In this document: positions 47,776 to 58,137 of the stretch, in pieces
Layout: every line of letters begins with the position of its first letter
Numbering within the stretch: the stretch's first letter is position 1
Assembly (NCBI RefSeq): GCF_026241335.1
Contig: NZ_JAPHAV010000002.1
Span: 434,001-498,000, forward strand
Source: Ochrobactrum chromiisoli
Lineage (GTDB): Bacteria > Pseudomonadota > Alphaproteobacteria > Rhizobiales > Rhizobiaceae
DNA: 64,000 nucleotides
Direction of reading: 5' to 3'
The notes under the pieces: model-generated
What the model saw: the letters and a program-made list of their open reading frames with translations, nothing else
What the model was told of the DNA's origin: nothing
Database searches by the model: none
Made by a program: the position numbers and the translations under genes

Positions 47776-48120
47776 ATGTCCAGTTTGCTGCCCCCACTTC
47801 ATGACGGTCATGCACCGATCTATCTGCATCACGCCTTTCAGGATGCGGTAGATGCTTATGAGGACTGGAATCTCGAAATGGAAGAGCCGGTCGTAGCAAT
47901 CAATGGTAAGATTACCCGTATTAGCGTTGTTTTCCGACGTCTTTGGCGCTGCACTGATACAATCCCTCGCCATACGCTTGAAGCATTGAGGGACATCGTT
48001 CCATCAAGCCTTATTCATACGGAGCGCTGGAAAGAGAGTGCCACATTCGCAGAAGCTGCCCATCTGATGCGGACCGCATTGGAATGGCGGAAAGCGCGAC
48101 GCGTGCCAGTCATCTGCTAA
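47776..48120 (+). CDS. Conserved-looking 114-residue protein, unknown function
   Basis: Cytoplasmic, mixed alpha/beta, with ISVVFRRLWRCTDTIPRHTLEAL in the middle and a basic C-terminus. The ribosome site CAGGA ahead of the ATG and normal codon use support translation. Ends ahead of a GC-rich hairpin. No family recognised. Confidence 0.62.
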   Translation: MSSLLPPLHDGHAPIYLHHAFQDAVDAYEDWNLEMEEPVVAINGKITRISVVFRRLWRCTDTIPRHTLEALRDIVPSSLIHTERWKESATFAEAAHLMRTALEWRKARRVPVIC

Positions 48121-48139
48121 AACCGGATCGTCATATACG

Positions 48140-48162
48140 ACGGGCGGGTTAATCCCGCCCGT
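48140..48162. terminator. Hairpin between the 114-residue gene and the TerB-like gene
   Basis: ACGGGCGGG / CCCGCCCGT perfect nine-base-pair stem with a five-base loop between convergent genes. No clear U-run. Confidence 0.65.
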
Positions 48163-48185
48163 TATCAGTTTACATTCAGAACAAC

Positions 48186-48596
48186 TCAGAGCTTGCGGAA
48201 TCGAACGCGCGCGCTGCGCTCAATTGCTGCAACGGTCAATTCATCCAGTGTCCAGCGATCACGCAGCATCTGAAGAAACTCGAGTTCTTCCTGCTCGACA
48301 TGCAGATCAGCCGCCGCCACTTCAACGGCCAGTGCATAGGCAGTATCATAGAGCTTTTCCGGCAATGCCTCATGCGCCAAGTCGAGAATGCGCTCCAACC
48401 CGTCCTCGAAAGCCAGAAGCTCATAACAATCGCTGGCAATTTTAGGTAGCCGCGCAGAGTCAAAACCCTGAAAAACCGGCAGGCGCGAAACCACATTGCT
48501 GATCGATGCCATTTCCGCATCGGTCATCGACGTGTCTGCGGCAGACGTTGTCACCATGATGTACACTAGGGCGTCGTGTGCGGAAATCTTATTCAT
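48186..48596 (-). CDS. TerB-family (tellurite-resistance type) helical protein
   Basis: 136 residues, all-helical. The TerB/DjlA-N pattern of acidic helix turns is present: ALVYIMVTTSAADTSMTDAEM and ALAVEVAAADLHVEQEELEFL. TerB domains bind metal ions and are often linked to membrane stress; actual tellurite resistance is not implied. GAGGAG precedes the ATG. Confidence 0.82.
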   Translation of the reverse strand: MNKISAHDALVYIMVTTSAADTSMTDAEMASISNVVSRLPVFQGFDSARLPKIASDCYELLAFEDGLERILDLAHEALPEKLYDTAYALAVEVAAADLHVEQEELEFLQMLRDRWTLDELTVAAIERSARVRFRKL

Positions 48597-48807
48597 CGAA
48601 TGCTCCTCAACAGGTGAACCGGAATCACAATTTCGGTCACATTGGCCGAAAATTAGGAAGCCTGAGAGACTTGCGCAAGGAAATTCACTCGGAATTATCG
48701 CTGCAAAGATTGACGTCTGGGGTTAGCCGCGCCATAGAGCAATAGCACATCTGAGTGCAGAAAAACTTCATCAAACAAAGCCCTTCACAGGACATCAGGA
48801 AAAAATC

Positions 48808-50463
48808 ATGACTTCGCACCGCCTTCCCGAAATTACGCTGACCCCGGAACTGACCGCGGCGGCTGCGGAAGCGAAATCGTGGCCTTTTGAAGAGGCAAGA
48901 AAAATCCTCAAGCGCTACGAAAAGACGGGGCTTCCTGAAACCGTGATTTTTGAGACCGGCTATGGGCCATCGGGCCTGCCGCATATCGGCACGTTCGGCG
49001 AAGTTGCACGCACCTCGATGGTACGTCACGCGTTTCGCGTTCTGACTGGTGATAAAGTCAAGACTCGCCTCATCTGTTTCTCGGACGATCTCGACGGTAT
49101 GCGTAAGATCCCGGACAATGTACCGGACAAAGCAGCCCTTGAGCCATATCTGCAATTACCGCTTTCTGCCGTGCCAAATCCGTTTGGCGGCGAATACAAG
49201 AGCTTTGCCGAGCATAATAACGCCATGCTCTGCCGCTTCCTTGATACTTTTGGCTTCGACTATGAATTCGCCAGCGCAACGGACTATTATAAGTCCGGTA
49301 AGTTCGACGCCGTACTGCTCAAGGCAGTCGAACGCTATGACGACATCATGAAGGTGATGCTGCCGACGCTCGGTGAAGAACGTCAGGCGACCTATAGCCC
49401 GTTTCTGCCAATTTCGCCAAAGTCCGGTCGCGTGCTCTACGTGCCGATGAAGCGCGTGGATGCTAAAGCCGGCACCATCACCTTTGACGATGAAGACGGT
49501 GTTGAAACCACACTCCCCGTTACCGGCGGCAACGTGAAGCTACAGTGGAAGCCGGATTTCGGTATGCGCTGGGCAGCGCTCGGTGTTGATTTTGAAATGT
49601 TCGGCAAAGATCATCAGACCAATGCCGGTATTTACGATCGCATCTGCGAAATTCTTGGCGGTCGTGCGCCAGAGCATTTTGTTTACGAGCTCTTCCTCGA
49701 TCAGATCGGCCAGAAGATTTCAAAATCAAAGGGCAACGGCATCGCGATTGACGAATGGCTGGCCTATGCACCAACCGAAAGCCTTGCACTCTACAACTTC
49801 CAGAAGCCGAAGACCGCGAAGAAGCTCTACTTTGACGTGATTCCGAAGGCGGTGGACGAATATTTCACCTATCTGTCAGCTTATAACCGTCAGGAATGGA
49901 AAGACCGTCTGAACAATCCGGTCTGGCATATCCATTACGGTAATCCACCAAAGGTTGAGCTGCCGGTGACATTCGCACTGATGCTCAATCTGGTGAGTGC
50001 ATCCAATGCGGAAAGCCCGAGCGTTCTGTGGGGCTTCATCTCGCGCCATGTGCCGGGTGTTACGCCAGAAAATAACCCGGAACTTGATGCGCTGGTTGGC
50101 TATGCAATCCGCTACTTCAACGATTTCGTCAAGCCAACCAAACAGTTCCGCGCCCCTGATGATGTGGAACGCGCTGCACTTGAAGGCCTTGATGCGAAAC
50201 TTGCGACCTTGCCAAGCAATACCGATGGCACCGGCATTCAGAACGCCATTCTGGACGTCGCCCGTGCAATCGAACGCTATCAGGATCACACCAAAAAGAG
50301 CCCTGAAGGGGGCCCAGGCGTATCGGTTTCGTTCTTCCAGATGCTTTATGAGGTCCTGATCGGCCAGGAACGTGGCCCGCGCTTTGGTTCGTTCGTTGCC
50401 CTTTACGGCATCGACGAAACCCGCGCCCTGATCAAAAAAGCCCTCGCAGGCACCTTGTCATAA
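48808..50463 (+). CDS. lysK: Lysyl-tRNA synthetase, class I
   Basis: Charges tRNA-Lys. 551 residues; class I fold with the HIGH-type box PHIG (58-61) and KMSKS-type loop KISKS (303-307). Class I LysRS is typical of Alphaproteobacteria and archaea, unlike the class II enzyme of most bacteria. GGAAAAA-type ribosome site; strong terminator follows. If the RloC-like gene at 58 kb is an anticodon nuclease of PrrC type, tRNA-Lys or a related tRNA would be a possible target, but the two genes are 8 kb apart. Confidence 0.96.
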   Translation: MTSHRLPEITLTPELTAAAAEAKSWPFEEARKILKRYEKTGLPETVIFETGYGPSGLPHIGTFGEVARTSMVRHAFRVLTGDKVKTRLICFSDDLDGMRKIPDNVPDKAALEPYLQLPLSAVPNPFGGEYKSFAEHNNAMLCRFLDTFGFDYEFASATDYYKSGKFDAVLLKAVERYDDIMKVMLPTLGEERQATYSPFLPISPKSGRVLYVPMKRVDAKAGTITFDDEDGVETTLPVTGGNVKLQWKPDFGMRWAALGVDFEMFGKDHQTNAGIYDRICEILGGRAPEHFVYELFLDQIGQKISKSKGNGIAIDEWLAYAPTESLALYNFQKPKTAKKLYFDVIPKAVDEYFTYLSAYNRQEWKDRLNNPVWHIHYGNPPKVELPVTFALMLNLVSASNAESPSVLWGFISRHVPGVTPENNPELDALVGYAIRYFNDFVKPTKQFRAPDDVERAALEGLDAKLATLPSNTDGTGIQNAILDVARAIERYQDHTKKSPEGGPGVSVSFFQMLYEVLIGQERGPRFGSFVALYGIDETRALIKKALAGTLS

Positions 50464-50480
50464 GTAAATGCTCGTAAAGT

Positions 50481-50521
50481 AAAAAAGCCTCGTTCCGAAT
50501 TTTCGGGCGAGGCTTTTTTTT
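50481..50521. terminator. Bidirectional terminator after lysK
   Basis: AAAAAAGCCTCG / CGAGGCTTTTTTTT hairpin, with runs of A and T on either side suiting both convergent genes. Confidence 0.9.
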
Positions 50522-50524
50522 GCT

Positions 50525-51451
50525 CTAATTCTGTGGTGCAGGTGGAAAGGCACCATCTAGCTGCTGCGGCGTTACCGGTTGTTGCGGCGTATCCGGCGGT
50601 ATCATCATCGGCAGGCTCGGAGCGTTATTCAGCTCCGGCAAAGAAGTTTCCGGCTTATCCCCATAGAGGCCGAGTTTTGCATCTTCGGCTTTCTTGCCCG
50701 CTTCCCCATAAGCACCACCTGCGCTGGCCTTGGCCCAACCATTGGCGACAAGCCATAAGGCAGGATCGTCACTGCCAACGCTGCATTGGGTCGCTATCGC
50801 CGCACCGCTGTCATTTTGCGGCAGACGACACATAATCGCCCGCGCACGAAGCCACTGGCGGAATGCAGTACGGGCCTGCATACCGCATGGCCAGTTTTCA
50901 CCCGCTGCCGACTGGCAGCTTTGCTCAACCGGCGTGACATCAATGCCCTGCAAGTCGACAATGCGTCCCTGACTTTCAAGACGCCCGGCTGCAATTGCTA
51001 CGGGACGCTGCAGAAGCTGCATCGGCTCGCCCGCATCAACCGGCGCGGCTGGGGCTGCTGGCTCCGGCGGTTTTGGCGTTGACGCCAATCCCATATCACT
51101 CAGAGGTGGGCGCGCAGGTTCACGCTCAAGCCCGCCTTGGCCATCCTGATTGACAGGGGACTGCGCGTCAGTGTTTGGCGCATTTTCAGCAGCAGGCATC
51201 TCTTGCGAGGCAGGATTATCGCCGCCTGTATCCTTTGCGGGTTCGTTATAATCAAACTGCTCAACGACAATTCCATTACCCGAACCGGTATCCGGCTTGC
51301 TTTGACCATCGCCGCTTTCGACCACAGTGACCGGACGATCGAGTGCGCCATAAAATGGCGCGACAAAAGCTGCCACGAGAATGGCACCGGTCAGACCGGC
51401 AAAACTACCAAAAACAATACGACCATGGTTCTTACGTTGCATATTCGTCAT
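50525..51451 (-). CDS. Membrane-anchored SNase-like protein, apparently without catalytic residues
   Basis: 308 residues. One N-terminal membrane segment (IVFGSFAGLTGAILVAAFVAPF), a long Pro/Asp/Glu-rich linker (to about residue 140) and a staphylococcal-nuclease-like domain (GRIVDLQGIDVTP ... GMQARTAFRQWLRARAIMC ... WLVANGWAKAS ... KLGLYG). The Arg of the usual RLxGID-PE motif and the second Arg near GRxVA are absent, so nuclease activity is doubtful. Its ATG overlaps the S24 regulator stop (TAATG), indicating coupled translation. Confidence 0.82.
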   Translation of the reverse strand: MTNMQRKNHGRIVFGSFAGLTGAILVAAFVAPFYGALDRPVTVVESGDGQSKPDTGSGNGIVVEQFDYNEPAKDTGGDNPASQEMPAAENAPNTDAQSPVNQDGQGGLEREPARPPLSDMGLASTPKPPEPAAPAAPVDAGEPMQLLQRPVAIAAGRLESQGRIVDLQGIDVTPVEQSCQSAAGENWPCGMQARTAFRQWLRARAIMCRLPQNDSGAAIATQCSVGSDDPALWLVANGWAKASAGGAYGEAGKKAEDAKLGLYGDKPETSLPELNNAPSLPMMIPPDTPQQPVTPQQLDGAFPPAPQN

Positions 51452-52104
51452 TACTGACTCGCCCATAAAATACGGGCGATCCACTCAATATCCTTGGTCT
51501 CAAAGGAACGATTGGGAAACTCGGGATTGAACGAATGAAGTTCAATCGTTCGCGGTGTCTGGCGATGCAGGATTTTAGCCATAACCTCTCCGTCTTTGGT
51601 TCGAACAACCACACGATCACCCCGGCGAACCGCTGCGTTGGGCGCTACGACCAACGTATCGCCATCCCGGTAAAGCGGCAACATCGAGTCGCCGGAAACT
51701 TCCAACGCATACACATTATCGGTTGGAGCAGCAGGAAACTGCACAACATCCCAACCTTGGCCAGCAGGAAATCCGGCATCGTCAAAATAACCGCCTCCGC
51801 CCGCTTCTGCCAAGCCAAGCAGCGGGATAGCACTCGGCTCCTGCAGATATTCCCCGTAATTTGGCGTCGATATTTCACCACGGATAAGCCGAGTAAACTC
51901 ATCGAATGTTGCGCCTGTGGCTTCCATGACTTTAGCGAGCGACTCAGTTGAAGGCCAGCGGGCGCGACCATCGGCAGCATAACGCTTGGATTTATTGAAC
52001 GTGGTCGGATCAAGCCCAGCACGGCGCGCAAGGCCAGACGCACTTAATGAATTGCGCTCCGCCAAGGCATCAATCGCAGCCCATACGCTCTCATGAGAAA
52101 ACAT
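51451..52104 (-). CDS. LexA/CI-like regulator with S24 peptidase domain
   Basis: 217 residues. The N-terminal half is an HTH (SLSASGLARRAGLDPTTFNKSKRY). The C-terminal S24 fold has the catalytic Ser in VSGDSMLPLY and the Lys in EVMAKILHR; an AEAGGGG-type stretch between the halves is a possible self-cleavage hinge. This is not the SOS LexA itself (HTH differs). It may respond to DNA damage or envelope stress by autoproteolysis. Coupled to the SNase-like gene. Confidence 0.86.
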   Translation of the reverse strand: MFSHESVWAAIDALAERNSLSASGLARRAGLDPTTFNKSKRYAADGRARWPSTESLAKVMEATGATFDEFTRLIRGEISTPNYGEYLQEPSAIPLLGLAEAGGGGYFDDAGFPAGQGWDVVQFPAAPTDNVYALEVSGDSMLPLYRDGDTLVVAPNAAVRRGDRVVVRTKDGEVMAKILHRQTPRTIELHSFNPEFPNRSFETKDIEWIARILWASQ

Positions 52105-52231
52105 TGTTACAACCCGCCAAAGAGGATTTTAAACCTAATAATTTATCTTAACTTGTGCCAAATTTAACTGAAAATCTGATTTTACACAAGGTGCGCGATT
52201 TTACAGGGAAAATTTTCTTATTTACAAATGA

Positions 52232-52263
52232 AAACGCGCGGCATCACAATGCCGCGCGTTTTT
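52232..52263. terminator. Terminator after the fad operon
   Basis: AAACGCGCGGCAT / ATGCCGCGCGTTT hairpin with A and T runs on either side; on the minus strand it lies just beyond the fadB stop. Confidence 0.88.
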
Positions 52264-52285
52264 AAACAGATCGTCAGGCAGCAGA

Positions 52286-54502
52286 TCAGGCTGCTTTTTT
52301 TGCTTCGCCCTTATAAGGGTTGAAGCGCTGATAGAAGCTTTCGCCATTTTCTGCCATATCGACAAGCAGTTTCGGCGCTTTGAATTGCTGGCCGTATTTG
52401 CGCTGCAACTCCTTGGCAAGTTTGACGAATTTCTTCGCGCCCATACCATCGATATAGGAAAGCGTGCCTCCGGTATAAGGGGCAAAACCAAAGGCCAGAA
52501 TGGAACCGACATCGGCTTCACGCGGATCAGTGACAATGCCTTCTTCCATCACACGCGCGGCCTCCAGAGCAATCGTCACAAGGAAGCGCTCTTTCAGCTC
52601 CTTCACGTCGATTTTATCGGGGTTCTGTTGCGGATAAAGGTCTTTCAGTCCCGGCCAAAGATGCTTCTTGGCAGGCTTGGCTGGATATTCGTAAAAGCCC
52701 TTGCCGTTCTTGCGGCCCTTGCGGTCGAACTCGTTGACGAGCTTATCCACCAGTTCCACATGACGCGGATCGACAGCCTTCTCGCCAAGATCAGCCAATG
52801 TTGCCTTGAGGATTTTCTGCGAGAGGTCAATTGCCGTTTCATCGTTGAGCGCAAGCGGACCAACCGGCATACCGGCCATACGGGCGGCATTTTCGATCAT
52901 CGCAGCAGGGACACCTTCAACGATCATGTTGTAGGCTTCCGACATATAGCGCAGCACGCAGCGATTGACGTAGAAACCGCGTGTATCGTTGACAACAATC
53001 GGCGTCTTCTTGATTGCACGAACATAATCAAGGGCAACAGCCAACGCCTTGTCGGACGTCTTCTTGCCGAGGATGACTTCCACCAGCATCATCTTGTCGA
53101 CGGGCGAGAAGAAGTGAATGCCAATGAAGTTCTTCGGACGCTTGGAGACTTTCGCAAGGCCAGTGATTGGCAAAGTTGAAGTATTGGATGCAAAAATCGC
53201 CGTTGCCTTGAGAACTTCCTCCGCCTTTTCGGTCGCCACACGCTTGACTTCGCGGTCCTCGAACACGGCTTCGATCACCAGATCGGCACCTTCGAGCTGC
53301 GCATAGTCAGGCGTTGCCGTGATAAGCGACAGGAGCTTTTCCTTGTCTGCTTCGGTCGCGCGGCCCTTCTGCATTTCCTTGGTGATAAGGTCAGCCGTAT
53401 GCGCCTTGCCCTTATCAGCGGATTCCTGATCACGATCGATCAGCACCACCGGAATGCCAGCCTTGGCTGTCACATAGGCAATGCCTGCACCCATGAAGCC
53501 AGCGCCAATGACGCCGATCTTCTTGAACTTGGTTGGCTTTTCATCCACAGGACGGCGTGCGCCCTTGTTCAATTCCTGCAACGACACGAAGAGCGAACGG
53601 ATCATCATACCCGCTTCGGTCGTCTGAAGAATTTCAGTGAAATAGCGCTGCTCGATCTTAAGGCCGGTGTCGAACGGCACAAGAAGGCCTTCATAAACCG
53701 ATTTCAGAATAGCGAGTGCCGCCGGATAATTGCCGGAGGTTTCGCGACGCAGAATGGCGGTTGCAGCAGGCCAGAGATTTGCACCGGCAGCCGAATAGAT
53801 CGCGCCGCCTGGCAGTTTGAATCCCTTTTCATCCCATGGCTGAACAGGCTTAAGACCGCCCTTGATCAGCTTCTTGGCGGTTTCGACCAGCTTCTTGGCC
53901 GGAGCGACTTCAGTAACAAGCCCCATCGCCTTGGCGCGCTGCGCGCTCAGGCTTGAGCCAGTTGTCATCATCTGCAAAGCGTCCTGCTGGTTGGCAAGGC
54001 GCGGAACACGCTGCGTGCCGCCAGCCCCGGGAAACAGGCCGACTTTCACTTCCGGCAGGCCCATCTTCACGCCCGGTGCATCCGATGCAACACGAGCATG
54101 GCAGGCAAGCGACATTTCAAACGCGCCGCCCATGCATGTGCCGTTAATGGCTGAGACCCATGGCTTGCCAGAGGTTTCAAGCTTGCGGAACAATCCGCCC
54201 ATCCGACCGACATTGTCGAACAACGACTGAACGGTAGCTTGGCTGTCCTTGGCTTTTTGCTTCTGAAATTCCTTGAACATGCCTTCGAGCATGGTCAGAT
54301 CAGCGCCGCCTGAAAAAGTTTCCTTGCCGGACGTGATGACGACGCCCTTGACCTTTTCGTCAGCGGTCGTCGCATCGATGATAGCATTCAGTTCCTGCAT
54401 CACCTCGACGGTGAAAACATTCATCGACTTTTCAGGCATGTCCCATGTGACGAGGGCAATGCCATCAGCATCGGTTTCAACTTTGAAATTTACATAAGCC
54501 AT
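52286..54502 (-). CDS. fadJ: Bifunctional enoyl-CoA hydratase / 3-hydroxyacyl-CoA dehydrogenase (FadB/FadJ)
   Basis: 738-residue beta-oxidation alpha subunit. The crotonase domain (residues 1-~190) has the oxyanion-hole region SGGADLTML and [20 protein letters not shown] 3-hydroxyacyl-CoA dehydrogenase domain starts at [21 protein letters not shown], with catalytic His in [11 protein letters not shown] and [20 protein letters not shown] precedes the ATG. The 15-base gap to fadA marks a single operon with fadA and the acyl-CoA dehydrogenase gene upstream. Confidence 0.95.
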   Translation of the reverse strand: MAYVNFKVETDADGIALVTWDMPEKSMNVFTVEVMQELNAIIDATTADEKVKGVVITSGKETFSGGADLTMLEGMFKEFQKQKAKDSQATVQSLFDNVGRMGGLFRKLETSGKPWVSAINGTCMGGAFEMSLACHARVASDAPGVKMGLPEVKVGLFPGAGGTQRVPRLANQQDALQMMTTGSSLSAQRAKAMGLVTEVAPAKKLVETAKKLIKGGLKPVQPWDEKGFKLPGGAIYSAAGANLWPAATAILRRETSGNYPAALAILKSVYEGLLVPFDTGLKIEQRYFTEILQTTEAGMMIRSLFVSLQELNKGARRPVDEKPTKFKKIGVIGAGFMGAGIAYVTAKAGIPVVLIDRDQESADKGKAHTADLITKEMQKGRATEADKEKLLSLITATPDYAQLEGADLVIEAVFEDREVKRVATEKAEEVLKATAIFASNTSTLPITGLAKVSKRPKNFIGIHFFSPVDKMMLVEVILGKKTSDKALAVALDYVRAIKKTPIVVNDTRGFYVNRCVLRYMSEAYNMIVEGVPAAMIENAARMAGMPVGPLALNDETAIDLSQKILKATLADLGEKAVDPRHVELVDKLVNEFDRKGRKNGKGFYEYPAKPAKKHLWPGLKDLYPQQNPDKIDVKELKERFLVTIALEAARVMEEGIVTDPREADVGSILAFGFAPYTGGTLSYIDGMGAKKFVKLAKELQRKYGQQFKAPKLLVDMAENGESFYQRFNPYKGEAKKAA

Positions 54503-54517
54503 ATTCGCCTCCTCTCC

Positions 54518-55726
54518 TTACACGCGCTCAATGATCGTGGCCGTACCCATGCCTGCACCGATGCACAAAGTGACCAGTGCCACATTGAGGTCGCGGCGCT
54601 CCAGTTCATCCAGCACAGTGCCGAGGATCATCGCGCCGGTTGCGCCAAGCGGATGGCCCAGCGCAATCGCGCCGCCATTGACGTTGATCTTGTCGTGCGA
54701 AATGTCGAAGGCCTGCATGTAACGCAGAACCACAGCAGCGAAGGCTTCGTTCAACTCGAACAGATCAATGTCCGAGATTTTCATCTTGGCCTGTTTGAGG
54801 AGCTTTTCCGTGACATCAACCGGACCAGTCAGCATCAGTGCTGGTTCGGAGCCGATATTGGCAAAAGCACGAATACGGGCGCGCGGCTTGATATCGAAGG
54901 CTTTGCCAGCCTTCTTCGAGCCAACGAGAACGCCTGCTGCACCATCAACAATGCCAGACGAGTTACCTGCATGGTGCACGTGATTGATGGTTTCGACTTC
55001 TGGATGCGCTTGAATGCCAACGGCATTGAAGCCGCCCATTTCACCGGGCATCACGAAGGATGGGTTGAGCTGACCGAGCGCCTGCATATCAGTGCCAGGG
55101 CGCATATGCTCATCATGATCAAGAATGGTAAGGCCATTCTGATCCTTGATCGGAATAACTGAATGCTTGAAATAACCCTTTTCCCACGATTTTGCTGCTC
55201 GCTTCTGGCTTTCGACAGCATAAGCGTCGACGTCATCACGCGAGAAGCCGTATTTCGTGGCGATTAGATCAGCGGAGACGCCCTGCGGCATAAAATAGCC
55301 CGGGAAACCGACGGATGGATCCATGTACCAGGCACCGCCCGACATACCCATGCCAACACGGGACATGCTTTCAACGCCACCCGCGATCACCAGATCGTCG
55401 GCACCGAACGCAATCTTAGCCGCTGCAAGGTTGATCGCATCAAGACCTGACGCACAGAAACGCGAAATCTGAATACCCGGCGCCTTGAAATCATAACCGG
55501 CTTCAAAAGCCGATGAACGCGGAATAACGGCACCCGCTTCGCCAACAGGATCAACACAGCCGAAAATAATGTCATCGACCTTTGCCGTATCGATGCCGTT
55601 GCGGTCGCGCAAGGATTCCAGAACCTTCGCGCCCAGACGAACGGCAGGCACTTCATGCAGACTGCCGTCTTTCTTGCCACGTCCGCGCGGTGTGCGAACG
55701 TGATCGTAAATATAAGCCTCAGCCAT
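54518..55726 (-). CDS. fadA: Acetyl-CoA C-acyltransferase (3-ketoacyl-CoA thiolase)
   Basis: 402 residues, last step of each beta-oxidation cycle. Nucleophilic C91 in [29 protein letters not shown], and the second active-site Cys in CIGAGMG. AAGGAG at the ATG. Lies between the acyl-CoA dehydrogenase gene (46 bases) and fadB (15 bases). The acetyl-CoA it makes feeds the glyoxylate bypass (aceA at 20 kb). Confidence 0.95.
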   Translation of the reverse strand: MAEAYIYDHVRTPRGRGKKDGSLHEVPAVRLGAKVLESLRDRNGIDTAKVDDIIFGCVDPVGEAGAVIPRSSAFEAGYDFKAPGIQISRFCASGLDAINLAAAKIAFGADDLVIAGGVESMSRVGMGMSGGAWYMDPSVGFPGYFMPQGVSADLIATKYGFSRDDVDAYAVESQKRAAKSWEKGYFKHSVIPIKDQNGLTILDHDEHMRPGTDMQALGQLNPSFVMPGEMGGFNAVGIQAHPEVETINHVHHAGNSSGIVDGAAGVLVGSKKAGKAFDIKPRARIRAFANIGSEPALMLTGPVDVTEKLLKQAKMKISDIDLFELNEAFAAVVLRYMQAFDISHDKINVNGGAIALGHPLGATGAMILGTVLDELERRDLNVALVTLCIGAGMGTATIIERV

Positions 55727-55772
55727 TTTATCTCCTTCCCGCTGAACCCGAAAGTCCAGCCTGATCTCTCAC

Positions 55773-57566
55773 TCAAAATGTGTCTGCGTTGAGCGCCATC
55801 ATGCTATCCGCACCTGACTGGATACGTGCAAGATGCGCCACACTTTCCGGCATGATCCGCTCGAAATAGTAGCGTGCCGTGATAAGTTTGGCTTCAAGAT
55901 AGGCCTTATTGCCTTCACCCGCTGCCAGCTTTTCTTCTGCAACCTTCGCCATGCGCGCCCACATGTAACCAAGTGCCACCAGACCAAACAGGTGCATATA
56001 ATCATTGGATGCTGCACCGGCATTGTCAGGCTTTGCCATCGCGTTCTGCATCAGCCACATTGTGGCGGCTTGAAGATCATTGACGCCCTTCTTCAGATGC
56101 TTGGTGAAGAATGTGAGCTTTTCATTCTCACGATTGGCTTCGCAGAACTCGCCCACTTCCTTAAAGAAAGCAGTGATCGCACGGCCACCATTCAGCGCAA
56201 GCTTGCGGCCAACCAGATCGAGCGCCTGAATACCGTTGGCACCTTCATAAATCATGGCAATGCGCGCATCGCGCACATATTGGCTCATGCCATGCTCTTC
56301 GATATAGCCGTGACCACCGAACACCTGCTGCGCCATGACAGCGTGTTCAAACCCTTTGTCGGTCAGAACACCTTTCAGCACAGGCGTCAAAAGCCCCACG
56401 AGATCATCCGCAGCCTGGCGCTCTGCTTCATCGCCGGAACGATGGGCAATATCGGAGTTCAACGCCGTCCAGAGAATGAGTGCACGCCCGGATTCGTTAT
56501 AAGCGCGGATATTCATCAGGTTGCGACGAATATCCGGATGCACGATGATCGGATCAGCCTTCTTATCGGGTGCGCTCACACCTGAAAGCGCGCGGCCCTG
56601 AATGCGCTCACGTGCATAAATCGCGGCGTTCTGATAGGCAGTTTCGGCAATCGAAAGCCCCTGAAGCGCAACACCAAGCCGCGCTTCATTCATCATGGTG
56701 AACATGGCGCGCAGGCCCTTATGCGCTTCACCAATCAGGAAGCCTGTCGCATCGTCATAGTTCATAACACAGGTAGCATTGCCGTGGATGCCCATCTTCT
56801 CTTCGATGGAACCACACGACACACCATTGCGCGCACCCGGATTGCCATCAGCATCCAGAATGAACTTCGGCACGATGAACAGCGAAATGCCTTTCACACC
56901 TTCCGGTGCACCATCGATACGCGCCAACACCAGATGGATAATGTTCTCCGACATGTCATGTTCGCCAGCCGAGATGAAAATCTTCTGGCCGGAAATCTTG
57001 TATGAACCATCATCCTGCGGCGTTGCACTGGTGCGCAGAAGACCCAGATCCGTTCCGCAATGCGGCTCGGTCAGGTTCATGGTGCCGGTCCATGTGCCTT
57101 CCACCATCTTTGGCAGATAGGTGTCTTTTTGCGCATCCGTACCGTGGGTCAGGATCGCGGCAATCGCACCCTGCGTCAGGCCCGGATACATGGTCAGCGC
57201 CATATTGGCTGACGACATATATTCACCAACCGCTGTATGCAGCAGATAAGGAAGCCCCTGCCCGCCATATTGTTCAGGCACGGCCAAACCGAGCCAGCCA
57301 CCTTCGCGATACTGGTCATAAGCGGCTTTGAAGCCCTCAGGGGTTTTCACCGAGCCATCGGATGCGCGAACGCAGCCTTGCCTGTCGCCTGAATGATTGA
57401 CAGGAAACAGCGTGCCCTCGGCAAGCTTCGCGCCTTCGGACAGGATCGCCTCGACCACATCAGGCGATGCGTCAGCAAAGCCCGGCAAATTATTATAACG
57501 CTGATAATTCAAAACGTCATTGAGAACGAAATTTGTATCCTCAACTGGCGCGCGATAGCTCGGCAT
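55773..57566 (-). CDS. Acyl-CoA dehydrogenase, long form with C-terminal extension (FadE/DmdC-like)
   Basis: 597-residue flavoenzyme for the first step of beta-oxidation. The middle has [19 protein letters not shown] (substrate-flavin loop), the alpha-helical part carries [19 protein letters not shown], and [17 protein letters not shown] is followed by an ~130-residue C-terminal domain found in the DmdC/long-chain group. The ATG at 57566 has GGAGG. First gene of the fad operon; 229 bases upstream is a perfect inverted repeat. Confidence 0.92.
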   Translation of the reverse strand: MPSYRAPVEDTNFVLNDVLNYQRYNNLPGFADASPDVVEAILSEGAKLAEGTLFPVNHSGDRQGCVRASDGSVKTPEGFKAAYDQYREGGWLGLAVPEQYGGQGLPYLLHTAVGEYMSSANMALTMYPGLTQGAIAAILTHGTDAQKDTYLPKMVEGTWTGTMNLTEPHCGTDLGLLRTSATPQDDGSYKISGQKIFISAGEHDMSENIIHLVLARIDGAPEGVKGISLFIVPKFILDADGNPGARNGVSCGSIEEKMGIHGNATCVMNYDDATGFLIGEAHKGLRAMFTMMNEARLGVALQGLSIAETAYQNAAIYARERIQGRALSGVSAPDKKADPIIVHPDIRRNLMNIRAYNESGRALILWTALNSDIAHRSGDEAERQAADDLVGLLTPVLKGVLTDKGFEHAVMAQQVFGGHGYIEEHGMSQYVRDARIAMIYEGANGIQALDLVGRKLALNGGRAITAFFKEVGEFCEANRENEKLTFFTKHLKKGVNDLQAATMWLMQNAMAKPDNAGAASNDYMHLFGLVALGYMWARMAKVAEEKLAAGEGNKAYLEAKLITARYYFERIMPESVAHLARIQSGADSMMALNADTF

Positions 57567-57794
57567 CGAAATCCTCCAAATCAATAACCCGCTCAGTCCC
57601 GCATGAAGCGAAACAGGCTTCCAACTGCGTGTTTGGTACGTCTGTCATACGAAGTGCTCAAATGCGTGACAGAGTAATCTCCATGTCAAAAATGGGGCCA
57701 AAAACTCAAAAAACCAGCCATTTTGCCACTTCTGAAGCTCCCGCAACTCAAAAACCGATGACGAGAGTCCAACTTCTTGGCAAAACTAGCGCAC

Positions 57795-57818
57795 TTTGAC
57801 GTTTCCGTAAACGTCAAA
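57795..57818. promoter_or_regulatory. Perfect 10-bp inverted repeat upstream of the fad operon
   Basis: TTTGACGTTT (57795-57804) CCGT AAACGTCAAA (57809-57818). The dyad lies in front of the leftward beta-oxidation operon and has the form of an operator of a MerR-type (LiuR-like) or TetR-type acyl regulator; the ACGTCAA core is reminiscent of those. Which regulator binds is not known from this window. Confidence 0.6.
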
Positions 57819-58137
57819 ATTAAACTAATTTGTGAGGGAGCATGGACCTGCCCTTATGTAAACGCCGCCGTGGTTTGTCCCCCTGCGCCTTGGTATGGGC
57901 ATTTCGTTGCATTTGATTTGTCCAGTTCGGGAAAATCATCGAATTAACGGGAAGCAGACCGTTTGCATTCAACAGTTCTACTTCGCGATCTACGGGCGTG
58001 TCGGTGAAGTTCGATATTGCGATTGCACTCGAAAACTCATGGCCAAATTATATCGGCTACCATAAACTCGGCATCGTTTTCATTAATAGACGGTTAGCCG
58101 CACCCTTGTTAGCCTATAAATAATGGGGGTGATTCTA
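57819..58137. other. Boundary zone between core chromosome and the accessory segment
   Basis: No ORF, tRNA, integrase or IS remnant seen. A 10-base sequence AACTAGCGCA just left of it (57784-57793) recurs at 60543-60552 beyond the ATPase gene, which might be an attachment duplication or chance. Confidence 0.4.
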
